42,266 bases of DNA from the NCBI GenBank assembly GCA_946482595.1, contig CAMLSD010000035.1, positions 1 to 42,266 of the forward strand, in the 5' to 3' direction. The position numbers and the translations under genes are program-made. Every line of letters starts with the position of its first letter. Within the stretch, counting starts at the first letter, position 1. Shown piece by piece: positions 7,943 to 15,890 of this stretch. The stretch is from an uncultured Comamonadaceae bacterium (lineage in GTDB: Bacteria; Pseudomonadota; Gammaproteobacteria; Burkholderiales; Burkholderiaceae). The notes below the pieces were generated by a model, which was given only the letters and a program-made list of their open reading frames with translations, was not told the DNA's origin and ran no database searches.

Positions 7943-8377
7943 TCAGCCCTCCACGCAAGCCGCCAGCGTGACGACCACGTCCACCGTGTGCTGCCAGCAG
8001 CGGCCGTCGCTCAGGCGCGCCACCGCCACCACCTTCTGCGAGGTCGCCAGGCGCATGCGTGTGCTCACGCGCGCCAGGCCGTTGTGCGGGCCGAGCGCGA
8101 AGGTCGCCACCTCACTCTGCGGATTGCGTTCGTTGAACAGGCCGATGGCCACCACATGATCGTCCGCGGTCATCGGGCTGTCGACCGCCACGGTGACCGG
8201 CACGGTGTTGCCGTTTTCCACCAGCGGCGAGATCTCGATGCGCACCGGCCCGTCAGTGGGCGGGCGCGCACCGGTGAAGGCGGCGATCGCCGCCTGCAGG
8301 CTGTCCGGCGTGGCGTGTGCCGGCAGCGTGCTCAGCAGCAGGCCGCCCACCAGCATCGTGCGACGAGAAAGGTGCAT
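7943..8377 (-). CDS. soxY: SoxY, sulfur-carrier subunit with altered C-terminal arm
   Basis: The 144-residue precursor begins MHLSRRTMLVGGLLL, a twin-arginine-type signal (SRRTMLVGG). The mature domain contains PLVENGNTVPVTVAVDSPM and FALGPHNGLARVSTRMRLATSQKVVAVA, as in SoxY. SoxY carries sulfur intermediates on a cysteine in a flexible C-terminal GGCGG arm. Here the terminus reads VTLAACVEG, with Cys141 four residues from the end rather than three, and without the flanking glycine pairs. The cysteine is kept but the arm is unusual. It sits between soxX (6 nt away) and soxZ (2 nt away). Confidence 0.92.
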   Translation of the reverse strand: MHLSRRTMLVGGLLLSTLPAHATPDSLQAAIAAFTGARPPTDGPVRIEISPLVENGNTVPVTVAVDSPMTADDHVVAIGLFNERNPQSEVATFALGPHNGLARVSTRMRLATSQKVVAVARLSDGRCWQHTVDVVVTLAACVEG

Positions 8378-8383
8378 CGTCGG

Positions 8384-8878
8384 TCAGTCCTTCAGGGTCT
8401 GCAGCCAGGCCACCACGTCCTCGATCTGCTGTGCGCTGAGCAGCGGGCGGCCCTGCCAGGGCGCGCCCACGCGTTGCAGGCCGTCGGTGCGGTGGTAGGC
8501 AGGCATCAGCGTGTCGGGGTTCAGCCGCGACGGATCGACCAGGCGCAGCCGCAACTGCCCGGCCGACCAGCGGCGGCCCGCGCCGGCCAGGTCGGGCGCC
8601 AGCGTGCCCTGGAAGCGCTCCTCCGGCACGGGCCCGCTGTGGCACAGCAGGCACAGACCGACACGCCGGTCGGCGACCACGGCACGGCCGCGCGCGGGGT
8701 CGCCTTGTCGTCCGTCCAGGGGTTGCGGGATGGCATCGGCGACCACGTCGAAGGGCACCACCGTGTCGGTGGCCGCGGGCTGCGCCACTGCGGCCGGTCC
8801 GCTGCACACGCACACAACCCACCACCACCCGACCCGCAGCAGCCTGCCTCCCGGCGGCCCGAACCGCGCGGCCCGCAC
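8384..8878 (-). CDS. soxX: SoxX, monohaem c-type cytochrome
   Basis: A 164-residue precursor with a hydrophobic N-terminal export signal (residues about 12-32). It has one haem site, CLLCH (76-80), and Met125 in LMPAYHR as the expected distal ligand. The pattern RGRAVVADRRVGLCLLCHSGP...APDLAGAGRRW...QIEDVVAWLQTLKD is characteristic of SoxX. SoxX pairs with SoxA and receives electrons released when thiosulfate is conjugated to SoxY. It starts 9 nt after the iorB-like stop, so it is very likely cotranscribed with the oxidoreductase genes. Confidence 0.92.
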   Translation of the reverse strand: MRAARFGPPGGRLLRVGWWWVVCVCSGPAAVAQPAATDTVVPFDVVADAIPQPLDGRQGDPARGRAVVADRRVGLCLLCHSGPVPEERFQGTLAPDLAGAGRRWSAGQLRLRLVDPSRLNPDTLMPAYHRTDGLQRVGAPWQGRPLLSAQQIEDVVAWLQTLKD

Positions 8879-8887
8879 GTTCGCCCC

Positions 8888-11080
8888 TCAGGCCTTGCGC
8901 AGGCTGTGCTTGCGCAAGGGCAGATCCCGGATGCGCTTGCCGGTGGCGGCAAACACGGCATTGAGCACAGCCGGCGCCGCCACCGCGATCGTCGGCTCCC
9001 CCACCCCGCCCCAGAAGCCGCCGGAGGGCATCACGATGGTCTCGACCTTGGGCATGTGCTGCATCTGCACCACCGGGTAGGTGCTGAAGTTGTCCTGCTC
9101 GATGCGGCCGTCCTTGACGGTGCACTCGCCAAACAGCGCGGCCGACAGCCCATAGGCAAACGACCCCTCGACCTGGGCCTCGATCTGCTGCGGGTTGACC
9201 GCATGGCCGCAGTCGGTGGCGGCCACGATGCGGTGGATCTTCAGCTCACCGGCCTCGCTCACCGACACCTCGGCACAGGCCGCCACGTAACTGCCGAAGC
9301 CCATGGTCTGGGCCAGGCCACGGTGGATGCCGGCCGGGGCCGGGCGGTCCCAGCCCACCCGCTCGGCCACGGCGTTGAGCACCGCGAGATGGCGTGGGTG
9401 ACGCGCCATCAGGCTGCGGCGCAGGGCCAGCGGGTCCTGTTGGGTGGCATGCGCAATCTCGTCGATGAAACACTCGAGGTAGATGGCGTTCTGGTTCAGG
9501 TTCACGCCCCGCCAGAACCCCGGCGGCACATGCGGGTTGCGCATCGCGTGATCGATCAGCAGGTTGGGCACGGTGTAACCGAGGCTGGCCTCGGGGCCCG
9601 GCGGGTTGAGGCCCTGGAAGACCACCGGGTCACGCCCGTCGCGGATGTTCTGCGGGAAGATCCCCGCCAGGATTGACTGCCCCGAAATGCGCATGTGCAG
9701 CGCCGTGAGCCGCCCCTGGGCGTCCAGCCCGGCGCGCAGCTTGCACTGCGTGATCGGGTGGTAGCGGCCGTGCAGCATGTCTTCCTCGCGCGACCAGATC
9801 AGCTTGACCGGCACCCCCGGCATCTGGCGCGCAATCAGCACCGCCTGGGTCACCCAGTCGTGCACGGCGCCACGCCGGCCGAACCCGCCGCCCAGGTGGA
9901 GCTTGTAGACCTCGCAGCGCGCCGGCGGCAGGCCGGCGGCCTCGGCTGTGGCCGCCAGGGCCGCCTCGCCGTTCTGCGTGGGAGTCCAGACCTCGCAACG
10001 TTCGGGCGTCCAGCGTGCCGTCGCGTTCATGGTTTCCATGGTCGCGTGGTTCTGGAACGGATAGCTGTAGACCGCCTCGACGGTGCGCGCCGCCGACGCC
10101 AGCGCCTGGCGCGCATCGCCCACCGAATGGCCCACGGCCGCTTCGCGCGCGTCCAGCCCCTCCTTGAGCATGGCGGCAATGCTGGCGCTCGACGCCTGGG
10201 CATGCGGGCCTTCGTCCCAGGTGATGGGCAGGGCGTCCAGCGCCGTCTTGGCCTGCCACCAGGTGTCGGCCACCACGGCCACGGCCGTCTCGCCCACACG
10301 CACGACCTTCTTCACGCCCGGACGCTGCAGCACGGCCGCCTCGTCCACGCTGCGCACCTTGCCGCCAAACACCGGGCAGTCGCGGATTGCGGCATTGAGC
10401 ATGCCCGGCAGCTTCAGGTCCATGCCGTAGACCTGCCGGCCGGTGAGCTTGTCGCGCGTGTCCAGCCGCGGCAGCGGCTTGCCGGCGAGCTTCCAGTCCT
10501 TCGGGTCCTTCAGCGGCGGATTCTTCGGGGGCTCCAGTCGGGATGCGGCCGCCGCGACCTTGCCGTAGGTGGTGGTGCGCCCGCTGGGCAGGTGGGTGAT
10601 CACGCTGCGTTCGGCGCGGCATTCGCCAGGTGGCACCTTCCAGGCCTCGGCGGCGGCCTGCACCAGCATGATGCGTGCGGCGGCACCGCCTTCACGCACG
10701 TACTGATGCGACTCGCGCACACCGCGGCTGCCGCCGGTCGAGAAATTGCCCCAGGCGCGATTGCGGGCCAGGTTCTCGCCCGGTGTCGGGTATTCGGTGG
10801 TCACGCGTGACCAGTCGCATTCCAGCTCTTCAGCCACCAGTTGCGCCAGGCCGGTCAGCGTGCCCTGCCCCATCTCGGAGCGGGCGATGCGGATGATCAC
10901 CGCATCGTCGGGCTGCACCACGACCCACACCGTCAGCTCGGGCATGCCGCCGCTGCCCGGCGGCTGGGCCGAGTCGGCCACCGGCACGTGAAAGCCCAGC
11001 ATCAGGCCGCCCGCAGCGGCGCCCGAGCTCACCAGGAATCGACGGCGTGCCGCCGAGCGGGGTGGGTGCAGTGTGTCCAT
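8888..11080 (-). CDS. Molybdopterin-binding subunit of a xanthine-dehydrogenase-family oxidoreductase (IorB-type)
   Basis: About 730 residues from the ATG at 11080, which has AAGGAG upstream; a start at 11152 lacks one. The N-terminus RRRFLVSSGAAAGGLMLG is a Tat signal, placing the enzyme in the periplasm. Features of the isoquinoline 1-oxidoreductase / aldehyde oxidase beta subunit include ARSEMGQGTLTGLAQLVAEEL, KLHLGGGFGRRG, PPGFWRGV and the C-terminal GGVGEPTIAVAAPAVLNA, in which the Glu near residue 695 is the expected catalytic base at the Mo centre. The family hydroxylates aldehydes or N-heterocycles with water. The substrate is unknown. It pairs with the 2Fe-2S subunit 37 nt upstream. 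Confidence 0.9.
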   Translation of the reverse strand: MDTLHPPRSAARRRFLVSSGAAAGGLMLGFHVPVADSAQPPGSGGMPELTVWVVVQPDDAVIIRIARSEMGQGTLTGLAQLVAEELECDWSRVTTEYPTPGENLARNRAWGNFSTGGSRGVRESHQYVREGGAAARIMLVQAAAEAWKVPPGECRAERSVITHLPSGRTTTYGKVAAAASRLEPPKNPPLKDPKDWKLAGKPLPRLDTRDKLTGRQVYGMDLKLPGMLNAAIRDCPVFGGKVRSVDEAAVLQRPGVKKVVRVGETAVAVVADTWWQAKTALDALPITWDEGPHAQASSASIAAMLKEGLDAREAAVGHSVGDARQALASAARTVEAVYSYPFQNHATMETMNATARWTPERCEVWTPTQNGEAALAATAEAAGLPPARCEVYKLHLGGGFGRRGAVHDWVTQAVLIARQMPGVPVKLIWSREEDMLHGRYHPITQCKLRAGLDAQGRLTALHMRISGQSILAGIFPQNIRDGRDPVVFQGLNPPGPEASLGYTVPNLLIDHAMRNPHVPPGFWRGVNLNQNAIYLECFIDEIAHATQQDPLALRRSLMARHPRHLAVLNAVAERVGWDRPAPAGIHRGLAQTMGFGSYVAACAEVSVSEAGELKIHRIVAATDCGHAVNPQQIEAQVEGSFAYGLSAALFGECTVKDGRIEQDNFSTYPVVQMQHMPKVETIVMPSGGFWGGVGEPTIAVAAPAVLNAVFAATGKRIRDLPLRKHSLRKA

Positions 11081-11117
11081 TCGGGGGCTCCTTGCCGGGG
11101 CGTTGGCAACAACCTTC

Positions 11118-11570
11118 TCAGGACTGCGCGGCGGCCTGCTTGATCGCGGCACGCACGCGGTTGTAGGTGCCGCAGCGGCAGATGTTGGTCATCGCCGCGT
11201 CGATGTCGGCATCGGTCGGGCGGGGCTTGTCCTTCAGCAGTGCCGCCGCGGCCATCAGCATGCCCGACTGGCAGAAGCCGCACTGGGGCACGTCCAGCGC
11301 CAGCCAGGCCTTCTGCACCGGATGACTGCCGTCAGGTGACAGGCCTTCGATCGTGACGATCTTTTCGGCGGGGCCCAGCGACGACACCGGGCGCACGCAC
11401 GAGCGCGTGGCCACGCCGTCGATGTGCACCGTGCAGGCACCACATTGCGCGATGCCGCAGCCGTACTTCGTGCCGGTCAGGCCGAGCTGCTCGCGCAGGG
11501 CCCACAGCAGCGGCGTGTCGCCGGACACATCGACCTCATGCAGCTTGCCGTTGACATGCAGCCTGGCCAT
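11118..11570 (-). CDS. (2Fe-2S)-binding small subunit of the IorAB-type oxidoreductase
   Basis: The 150-residue protein has both iron-sulfur domains of the XdhA/IorA family. The plant-ferredoxin-like N-terminal cluster uses Cys38, Cys43, Cys46 and Cys58 ([17 protein letters not shown]...RSC). The helical C-terminal cluster uses Cys97, Cys100, Cys131 and Cys133 ([10 protein letters not shown]...[12 protein letters not shown]). It passes electrons from the Mo site to an acceptor. IorA has no export signal of its own and normally travels with the Tat-exported large subunit. It is the first gene of a six-gene minus-strand unit continuing into soxXYZA, so a c-type cytochrome acceptor is plausible. 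Confidence 0.93.
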   Translation of the reverse strand: MARLHVNGKLHEVDVSGDTPLLWALREQLGLTGTKYGCGIAQCGACTVHIDGVATRSCVRPVSSLGPAEKIVTIEGLSPDGSHPVQKAWLALDVPQCGFCQSGMLMAAAALLKDKPRPTDADIDAAMTNICRCGTYNRVRAAIKQAAAQS

Positions 11571-11764
11571 GAGCGCTCCCGAAGTGGTTTGCCAAGACCT
11601 GCGATGCTAGCGAGGCCGGCCCATCGGCCCCAAGCCTTGCAGGCAATGTCCCACACGCGCGCAAGCCCATTGGACGGGCCCACCGGTTTGACGTGCGCAG
11701 GGCGCGCAGCGCAGAATCGTCCGGCCGCCGAGTCGTTTCCCATGACCTCCACGAAAGTGCCGCC

Positions 11765-13138
11765 ATGCCTTCGCCACGGACCGAGCCCGGGTTTTCCGGC
11801 GAGCTGTTCGACAGCCTGAACATCGCCGCCTGCCTGTACGACCCCGACGACCGGCTGCGCGCCTGGAACGCGAGCTGGCTGCGCTTCTTTCCTGAACATG
11901 ACGGTGTCGCCGCCGCCGGTGAACCGCTGGACGAGCAGCTTCGCCGCGTCGAACGCGCGCGGGGTGCGGTGAACGGCGACGACCACCTGGCCCGGGCCGT
12001 GGCCGACGCCCGGGCAGACGCACACGACGACCAGACGCCCACGCTGCTGTCCCACCACGGGCGCTGGCTGCGTGGCGTCAGCGAGCGCCGCGGCGATGGC
12101 AGCCGCCTGTGCCTGTGGGCCCAGGTGCCCGCACCACGCGGGCCCGGCCAGGCGCCGGGCGATCCCCTGGTGCTGGCGCAGCCGGCCGACGAACTCCAGG
12201 CCGCCCGCGACCAGGCCCGCAGCGCCGAACGCCTGTACCGCCTGCTGGCCGAGCACACCGGCGACGTTGTCGCCGGCCTGAGCGCCGATGGGCGCGTGCA
12301 CTACATGTCGCCGTCGGTCCAGGGCATGCTGGGCTTTGCGCCCCAGGACTTCATCGGCCATGACCTGTCGCATCTGGTGTGTGCCGAAGACCGCCCGGCC
12401 TTCCTGCAGGAGCGCCGCAGGCTACGCGACCAGGGTGCACACACCGGCCGCTTCACCGTGCGCGCCCGCCACCGGGCCGGCGCGCTGGTGTGGGTGGAGG
12501 TGCAGGTGCAGGCCCTGCCCCCCGAAGCCGACCCGGGTGGCCTGGCCTTCGTGTGCCAGGTGCGCGACGTCTCCGAAAGCAAGTCCAGCCAGCACGCACT
12601 CAGTTCGGCCTATGCCGAGCTGGCCCAGGCCGCCACCCACGACCCGCTGACCGGGCTGGTCAACCGCCGCTATTTCGACGAGCTGCTGCAGCGCGAATGG
12701 CGCCGCCTGCAACGCGAACGCGGCACCCTGGCCGTGCTGCTGGTCGAGGCCGACCACTCCCACCAGTGGCGTGAGCGCCACGGCCCGCTGGTGGCTGACG
12801 CCTGCCTGCGCGCGATCGCCGGGGTGGTGCGCGAACACGCCCGGCGCGCCGGCGACATCGCCGCACGCCATGACGGCGACACCTTTGCCGTCGTGCTGCC
12901 CCACAGCGACACCCAGGCCGCGATGGCCCTGGCCGAACGCATCCGCGGCTCGGTCGAGCACGGCGACGTGCTGCCCAAAGGCCTGCCTCCGGTGCGCCTG
13001 AGCGTGAGCATCGGCGTGGCCTGCGCCACGCCTGGCGAAACCGCACCCGACACCGCCACCCTGCTCACCGCCGCCCAGGCCGGCCTGGTGGATGCCAAGG
13101 GGCAGGGGCGCAATCGGGTGGGGTGGGCGGGGGTGTAG
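11765..13138 (+). CDS. PAS-PAS-GGDEF protein with degenerate GGDEF site
   Basis: A 457-residue soluble sensor. A PAS-like region covers residues about 12-125 (SLNIAACLYDPDDRLRAWNASWLRFFP) and a second PAS about 155-285 (LAEHTGDVVAGLSADGRVHYMSPS). A GGDEF fold runs from about 295 (THDPLTGLVNRRYFDELL) to the end. The active-site loop reads DGDTF (370-374) instead of GGDEF, and the metal-binding LDIDHFK-type strand reads LVEADHSH. Both catalytic features are altered, so diguanylate cyclase activity is doubtful; it may bind GTP or regulate by contact. The start at 11765 was chosen because it gives the PAS domain directly; its ribosome site is weak. It is divergent from iorA. Confidence 0.85.
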   Translation: MPSPRTEPGFSGELFDSLNIAACLYDPDDRLRAWNASWLRFFPEHDGVAAAGEPLDEQLRRVERARGAVNGDDHLARAVADARADAHDDQTPTLLSHHGRWLRGVSERRGDGSRLCLWAQVPAPRGPGQAPGDPLVLAQPADELQAARDQARSAERLYRLLAEHTGDVVAGLSADGRVHYMSPSVQGMLGFAPQDFIGHDLSHLVCAEDRPAFLQERRRLRDQGAHTGRFTVRARHRAGALVWVEVQVQALPPEADPGGLAFVCQVRDVSESKSSQHALSSAYAELAQAATHDPLTGLVNRRYFDELLQREWRRLQRERGTLAVLLVEADHSHQWRERHGPLVADACLRAIAGVVREHARRAGDIAARHDGDTFAVVLPHSDTQAAMALAERIRGSVEHGDVLPKGLPPVRLSVSIGVACATPGETAPDTATLLTAAQAGLVDAKGQGRNRVGWAGV

Positions 13139-13232
13139 CGGGTCGGCAGGGGCGCCGGATCCGCGGTCGCCGCGTTGTCGCAGGACCCGCCGTTGTCGCG
13201 ACTGTCTTGCTCCCGGCCAGGCGACGAGGAGC

Positions 13233-13724
13233 CTACAGGAAGCGTGATGGCGTGGCCACGTAGATCACCGTGAACAGCATCGTTGCCGCGGTGACAAGCA
13301 GGGCCCCCGCCAGCACAAGGCGCGACGGCCACGCCAACACACACGCCACCAGGGCCGATGGACGCCACCAGACCACAGGTGCCGACAGGGCGGATGTCAC
13401 CAACAGCAAGACGCAGAACAGGCCGATCCGCTCCATGGGGGTGAACAAGGTGAACCCCGAAACAATGAGCCCGAACACGCCGATCACCAGCCAGGCGGCC
13501 GCCTCGGTCACCCACAGCCAGGCGGGGGTGGCCTGCTGCGCTCGAGGGCGGCCAAGGAATCGCCACAGCAGAAGCAGCATGGCGCAGACCGACAGCGGCA
13601 CAGCCAGGACCGAGAAGGCGGCCGAAAAACCGCCGAGCGCGCCGATGCCGATGTAGGCGAGGGGGGTGAGTGACAGCCCCATCATGAAGGCAGACAGGAC
13701 GAGGGCTGGGAACTTGTGGCTCAT
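13233..13724 (-). CDS. Predicted inner-membrane protein
   Basis: About 163 residues from the Met at 13724 (MSHKFPALVLSAFMMG). Hydrophobicity suggests four or five transmembrane helices: residues about 5-30, 33-55 (FSVLAVPLSVCAMLLLLW), 72-95 (WLVIGVFGLIVSGF), 100-120 and 135-158. No conserved polar motif is visible and the family is not recognised. It is the first of a run of small minus-strand genes. The start at 13766 (14 residues longer) is possible. The Shine-Dalgarno is weak either way. Confidence 0.6.
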   Translation of the reverse strand: MSHKFPALVLSAFMMGLSLTPLAYIGIGALGGFSAAFSVLAVPLSVCAMLLLLWRFLGRPRAQQATPAWLWVTEAAAWLVIGVFGLIVSGFTLFTPMERIGLFCVLLLVTSALSAPVVWWRPSALVACVLAWPSRLVLAGALLVTAATMLFTVIYVATPSRFL

Positions 13725-13829
13725 GCCGGTGAATTGAAGCTGCAAACCACCCCATGAGATCCGCAAGACGGAGGGTGGACAACCCGCCCAACGACCGGTG
13801 ATGGCCGTTGCGTTGACCTCATCTGCGCG

Positions 13830-14312
13830 TCAAGTGCCCTGCTCAACCATGACGCGAATGGGAAAGCCCAACGCATCCTCCAGCGCCTGCAGGTCCCCTG
13901 GTTTGAGGTAGCCACTGTCGAGCAAGTGCAGGTCTTCGATCTCCAGGGCAAATCGTGAGAAGACAGCATCCTCACCAAAATCGAATTCCTTACCCGCAAT
14001 CTGGGCGCCGCAACAAGGCACGGTCAGCCTCTGATCCGGCTCGCGCAATCCATAGAGCTTCGTGTACCACCAGTCCAGGAGCGCCTCCTCCCGGCGATCG
14101 CACCGGACGGATTGCCCACACCGCGGACAGGTGAAACTTGTCCAGCTTTCTCCGACGGAGTACAGGCGCGGCGTCGTGTGCCTGTGCACACCGGGTGGCC
14201 CGTAGTGGCCTCTGAGTATCTGGTCCAGCATCGCGCTGCCCTGGGCCACCTGATCGTCAGTGGGAATGAAATCAGGGTCTCGGGGCAGGATGAAGGTATT
14301 GGCGTAGGACAA
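13830..14312 (-). CDS. CPxC/PCCG family protein, paralog 1 (TTG start)
   Basis: A 160-residue protein of an unrecognised Cys-rich family with two further members at 17026 and 18023. The start is a TTG at 14312, chosen because AGGAGAGG (complement of 14317-14324) lies 4 nt upstream and because the resulting N-terminus MSYANTFILPRDPDFIP aligns with MQIDIYIIPQDRNFSP of paralog 2. It gives the same length as the paralogs (159 and 161). Two Cys pairs, FTCPRC (about residue 60) and VPCCG (about 98), could bind one zinc. They are followed by the conserved EFDFGEDAVFSRFALEI. It is soluble with no signal. Function is unknown; a small immunity-like or regulatory role is only a guess. Confidence 0.7.
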   Translation of the reverse strand: MSYANTFILPRDPDFIPTDDQVAQGSAMLDQILRGHYGPPGVHRHTTPRLYSVGESWTSFTCPRCGQSVRCDRREEALLDWWYTKLYGLREPDQRLTVPCCGAQIAGKEFDFGEDAVFSRFALEIEDLHLLDSGYLKPGDLQALEDALGFPIRVMVEQGT

Positions 14313-14654
14313 GGTGCCTCTCCTGGATGGGATGGATCGTTGAACCAGAAACATGGATCCCGACCTGGGCTCCGTCAACACCCTGGCGACGGGTGACCCT
14401 GCCGCCGTCGGACTCGGTGTGCTGCCTCGTTGCGTGACCGGCCTTGAATGTAGCGCCTGTTGTCACGCAGGTGATGAGCGACCCTCACCACGGGCACACC
14501 CAGGATGGATCCGACCCACGGCGACAGTCCGCCAGCGCAGTGGGCCGCCCACCCTCGGTGACGAGGGTCTGCGTCGGCACCTGCAGTTTTCGTCAGGATT
14601 CGCGAGCGGTTGATCCCTCGCAATGCGGGTTCAACGAACTGCCAACTTGCGACA
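14313..14654. other. Intergenic stretch, no gene seen
   Basis: Between the TTG start of paralog 1 and the end of the split membrane gene I see no reading frame with a ribosome site or protein-like composition on either strand. It should contain the promoter of paralog 1. Its composition is that of eroded or non-coding DNA within the accessory stretch. Confidence 0.5.
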
Positions 14655-15194
14655 CTAGCTGCGGATCACCCCCTCGCGATTGAGTCTGGCGAAAGCGCTC
14701 GCATACCGAGCGCTGCCGAATTGGATTGAAATGTCATCCCTGGTCTGCTTGTTGATTCGCAAGGGAAGTGTCCGAAAGGCCCGAATGATCATGAGCAAAG
14801 CACCCGCCAGAAACACGTAGAGGGCCACCATGGCAAGGGGAACATCGGGCTGCGTCCTGGATGGAGAGATGAGCACGATGGGCAGTGCGAGCAGGAACAG
14901 CACCGACGGTGGGCCCAGGAAGTAAGTCAGGCCGCGCAGGGCCTTGAAGCCAAAAGTGTTTCTGGTGATGGCATTGGCCAGTGCGAGGCCCTTGGCGTGG
15001 CGCGGGCAGACGGGATAGGCGAGGTCGAGCAACTCGCTCTAGATCCTGATCGCGCCGCTGAGTGTGGGTGCGACCGACGTCACGCGACCGCTGGTGGCAC
15101 TGGCCCAGGTCAGGTCTTCCTTCGTTCCGCACCTGGCGCAGCAGGCCGGCCAGGAAATCTGATGGTCACGGGAGAGAGTGATCTTCGTTGACAT
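14655..15194 (-). pseudogene. Membrane protein gene interrupted by an in-frame TAG
   Basis: Read from the ATG at 15194, the first 51 codons (MSTKITLSRDHQISW, then CARCG) end in TAG at 15041-15039. The same frame continues without shift: SELLDLAYPVCPRHAKGL, then two clear transmembrane segments (YFLGPPSVLFLLALPIVLI and MVALYVFLAGALLMIIRAF) to 14655. The two halves make one 179-residue protein: an N-terminal CxxCG ... CPRH zinc-ribbon-like part before two membrane helices. A single base change would restore it. It is either a recent nonsense pseudogene, a sequencing error, or two separate genes (an ATG exists at 15032). The one-gene reading is preferred because the Cys pairs complement each other. 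Confidence 0.65.
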
Positions 15195-15304
15195 GGATCG
15201 ATCTGGCTGAAGTGGACATTGAACATGGCCCAGCGGGTGCACTGCGGGCACGCCGAGAGCTCAATGTGAAAACAACGGCATGCTGGCCAGATGGCCTGCA
15301 GACG

Positions 15305-15826
15305 TCACGCCTCGCACGCGGCCCGCGGCGAGGGCATGCCGGCCTTCCCCGCGTGCTCGTGAATGGCGCCGGTGATCGCCCCAAACACCTCGATGTCACC
15401 CCCGTCATTGGTGAGGTCCCCGGTCATGACACCGTACAGCACAGCCCGGCCGCCACGCCGGACCCGCACGGGTGCGATGCAGGGGCCGAACAGCACGAGC
15501 TGGCCGCCCGAGTGCACGGTGACCGGCTGCAGGACCGCGCCAAACACCGCCAGCCGGCCATAGACGTGCAGATCCCGTTCGACGGGCGCGTGCTGAAACA
15601 CAAAACCGTCCAGTGAGGAGTCGCCCGGCGCAGCCGGCGTCACCTGCGCCGTGGCCATCGGCTCGGCATGCGAGGCGTGACCGCCCGCGGGCAGCCAGGC
15701 GCTTTCGGGTTCGTCGAGGTGCAGGCCGCGCCTGCGTCGGGTGGTGTCGAACCAGACGCCAAAGACCACCAGCGAGATCGCCATGGCCACGATCAGCGTC
15801 GAGGTGAGGTAGGTGACAACTTCCAT
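15305..15826 (-). CDS. Membrane-anchored bactofilin-like beta-repeat protein
   Basis: About 173 residues from the ATG at 15826 (MEVVTYLTSTLIVAM). One N-terminal transmembrane helix (residues about 5-26) and a basic stop-transfer TTRRRR are followed by a linker of about 45 residues. A C-terminal region then shows a short-period pattern: LHVYGRLAVFGAVLQPVTV, GGQLVLFGPCIAPVRV, GGRAVLYGVMTGDL, GGDIEVFGAITGAI. Regular spacing of G and hydrophobic pairs every 16-22 residues is what right-handed beta-helix (bactofilin-type) repeats look like. Bactofilins polymerise, so a surface or cytoskeletal scaffold is possible. The similarity is my reading of the pattern. GAGG lies upstream of the start. The tautomerase gene is 64 nt upstream. 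Confidence 0.65.
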   Translation of the reverse strand: MEVVTYLTSTLIVAMAISLVVFGVWFDTTRRRRGLHLDEPESAWLPAGGHASHAEPMATAQVTPAAPGDSSLDGFVFQHAPVERDLHVYGRLAVFGAVLQPVTVHSGGQLVLFGPCIAPVRVRRGGRAVLYGVMTGDLTNDGGDIEVFGAITGAIHEHAGKAGMPSPRAACEA

Positions 15827-15890
15827 GGGGTGCCTCGAAGGTGTGGTCGTCAGGGTCGTGGGCGGTGCGCCCGTCCGCTTCGCGCATCCA

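Noticed and set aside
7934..9676. 580-codon plus-strand frame across soxY, soxX and iorB
   Set aside because: Antisense shadow of genes with haem and Tat motifs; composition typical of a GC shadow.
15039..15041. Programmed readthrough or recoding at the amber codon
   Set aside because: No downstream structure or recoding context is evident; a nonsense mutation or sequence error is simpler.
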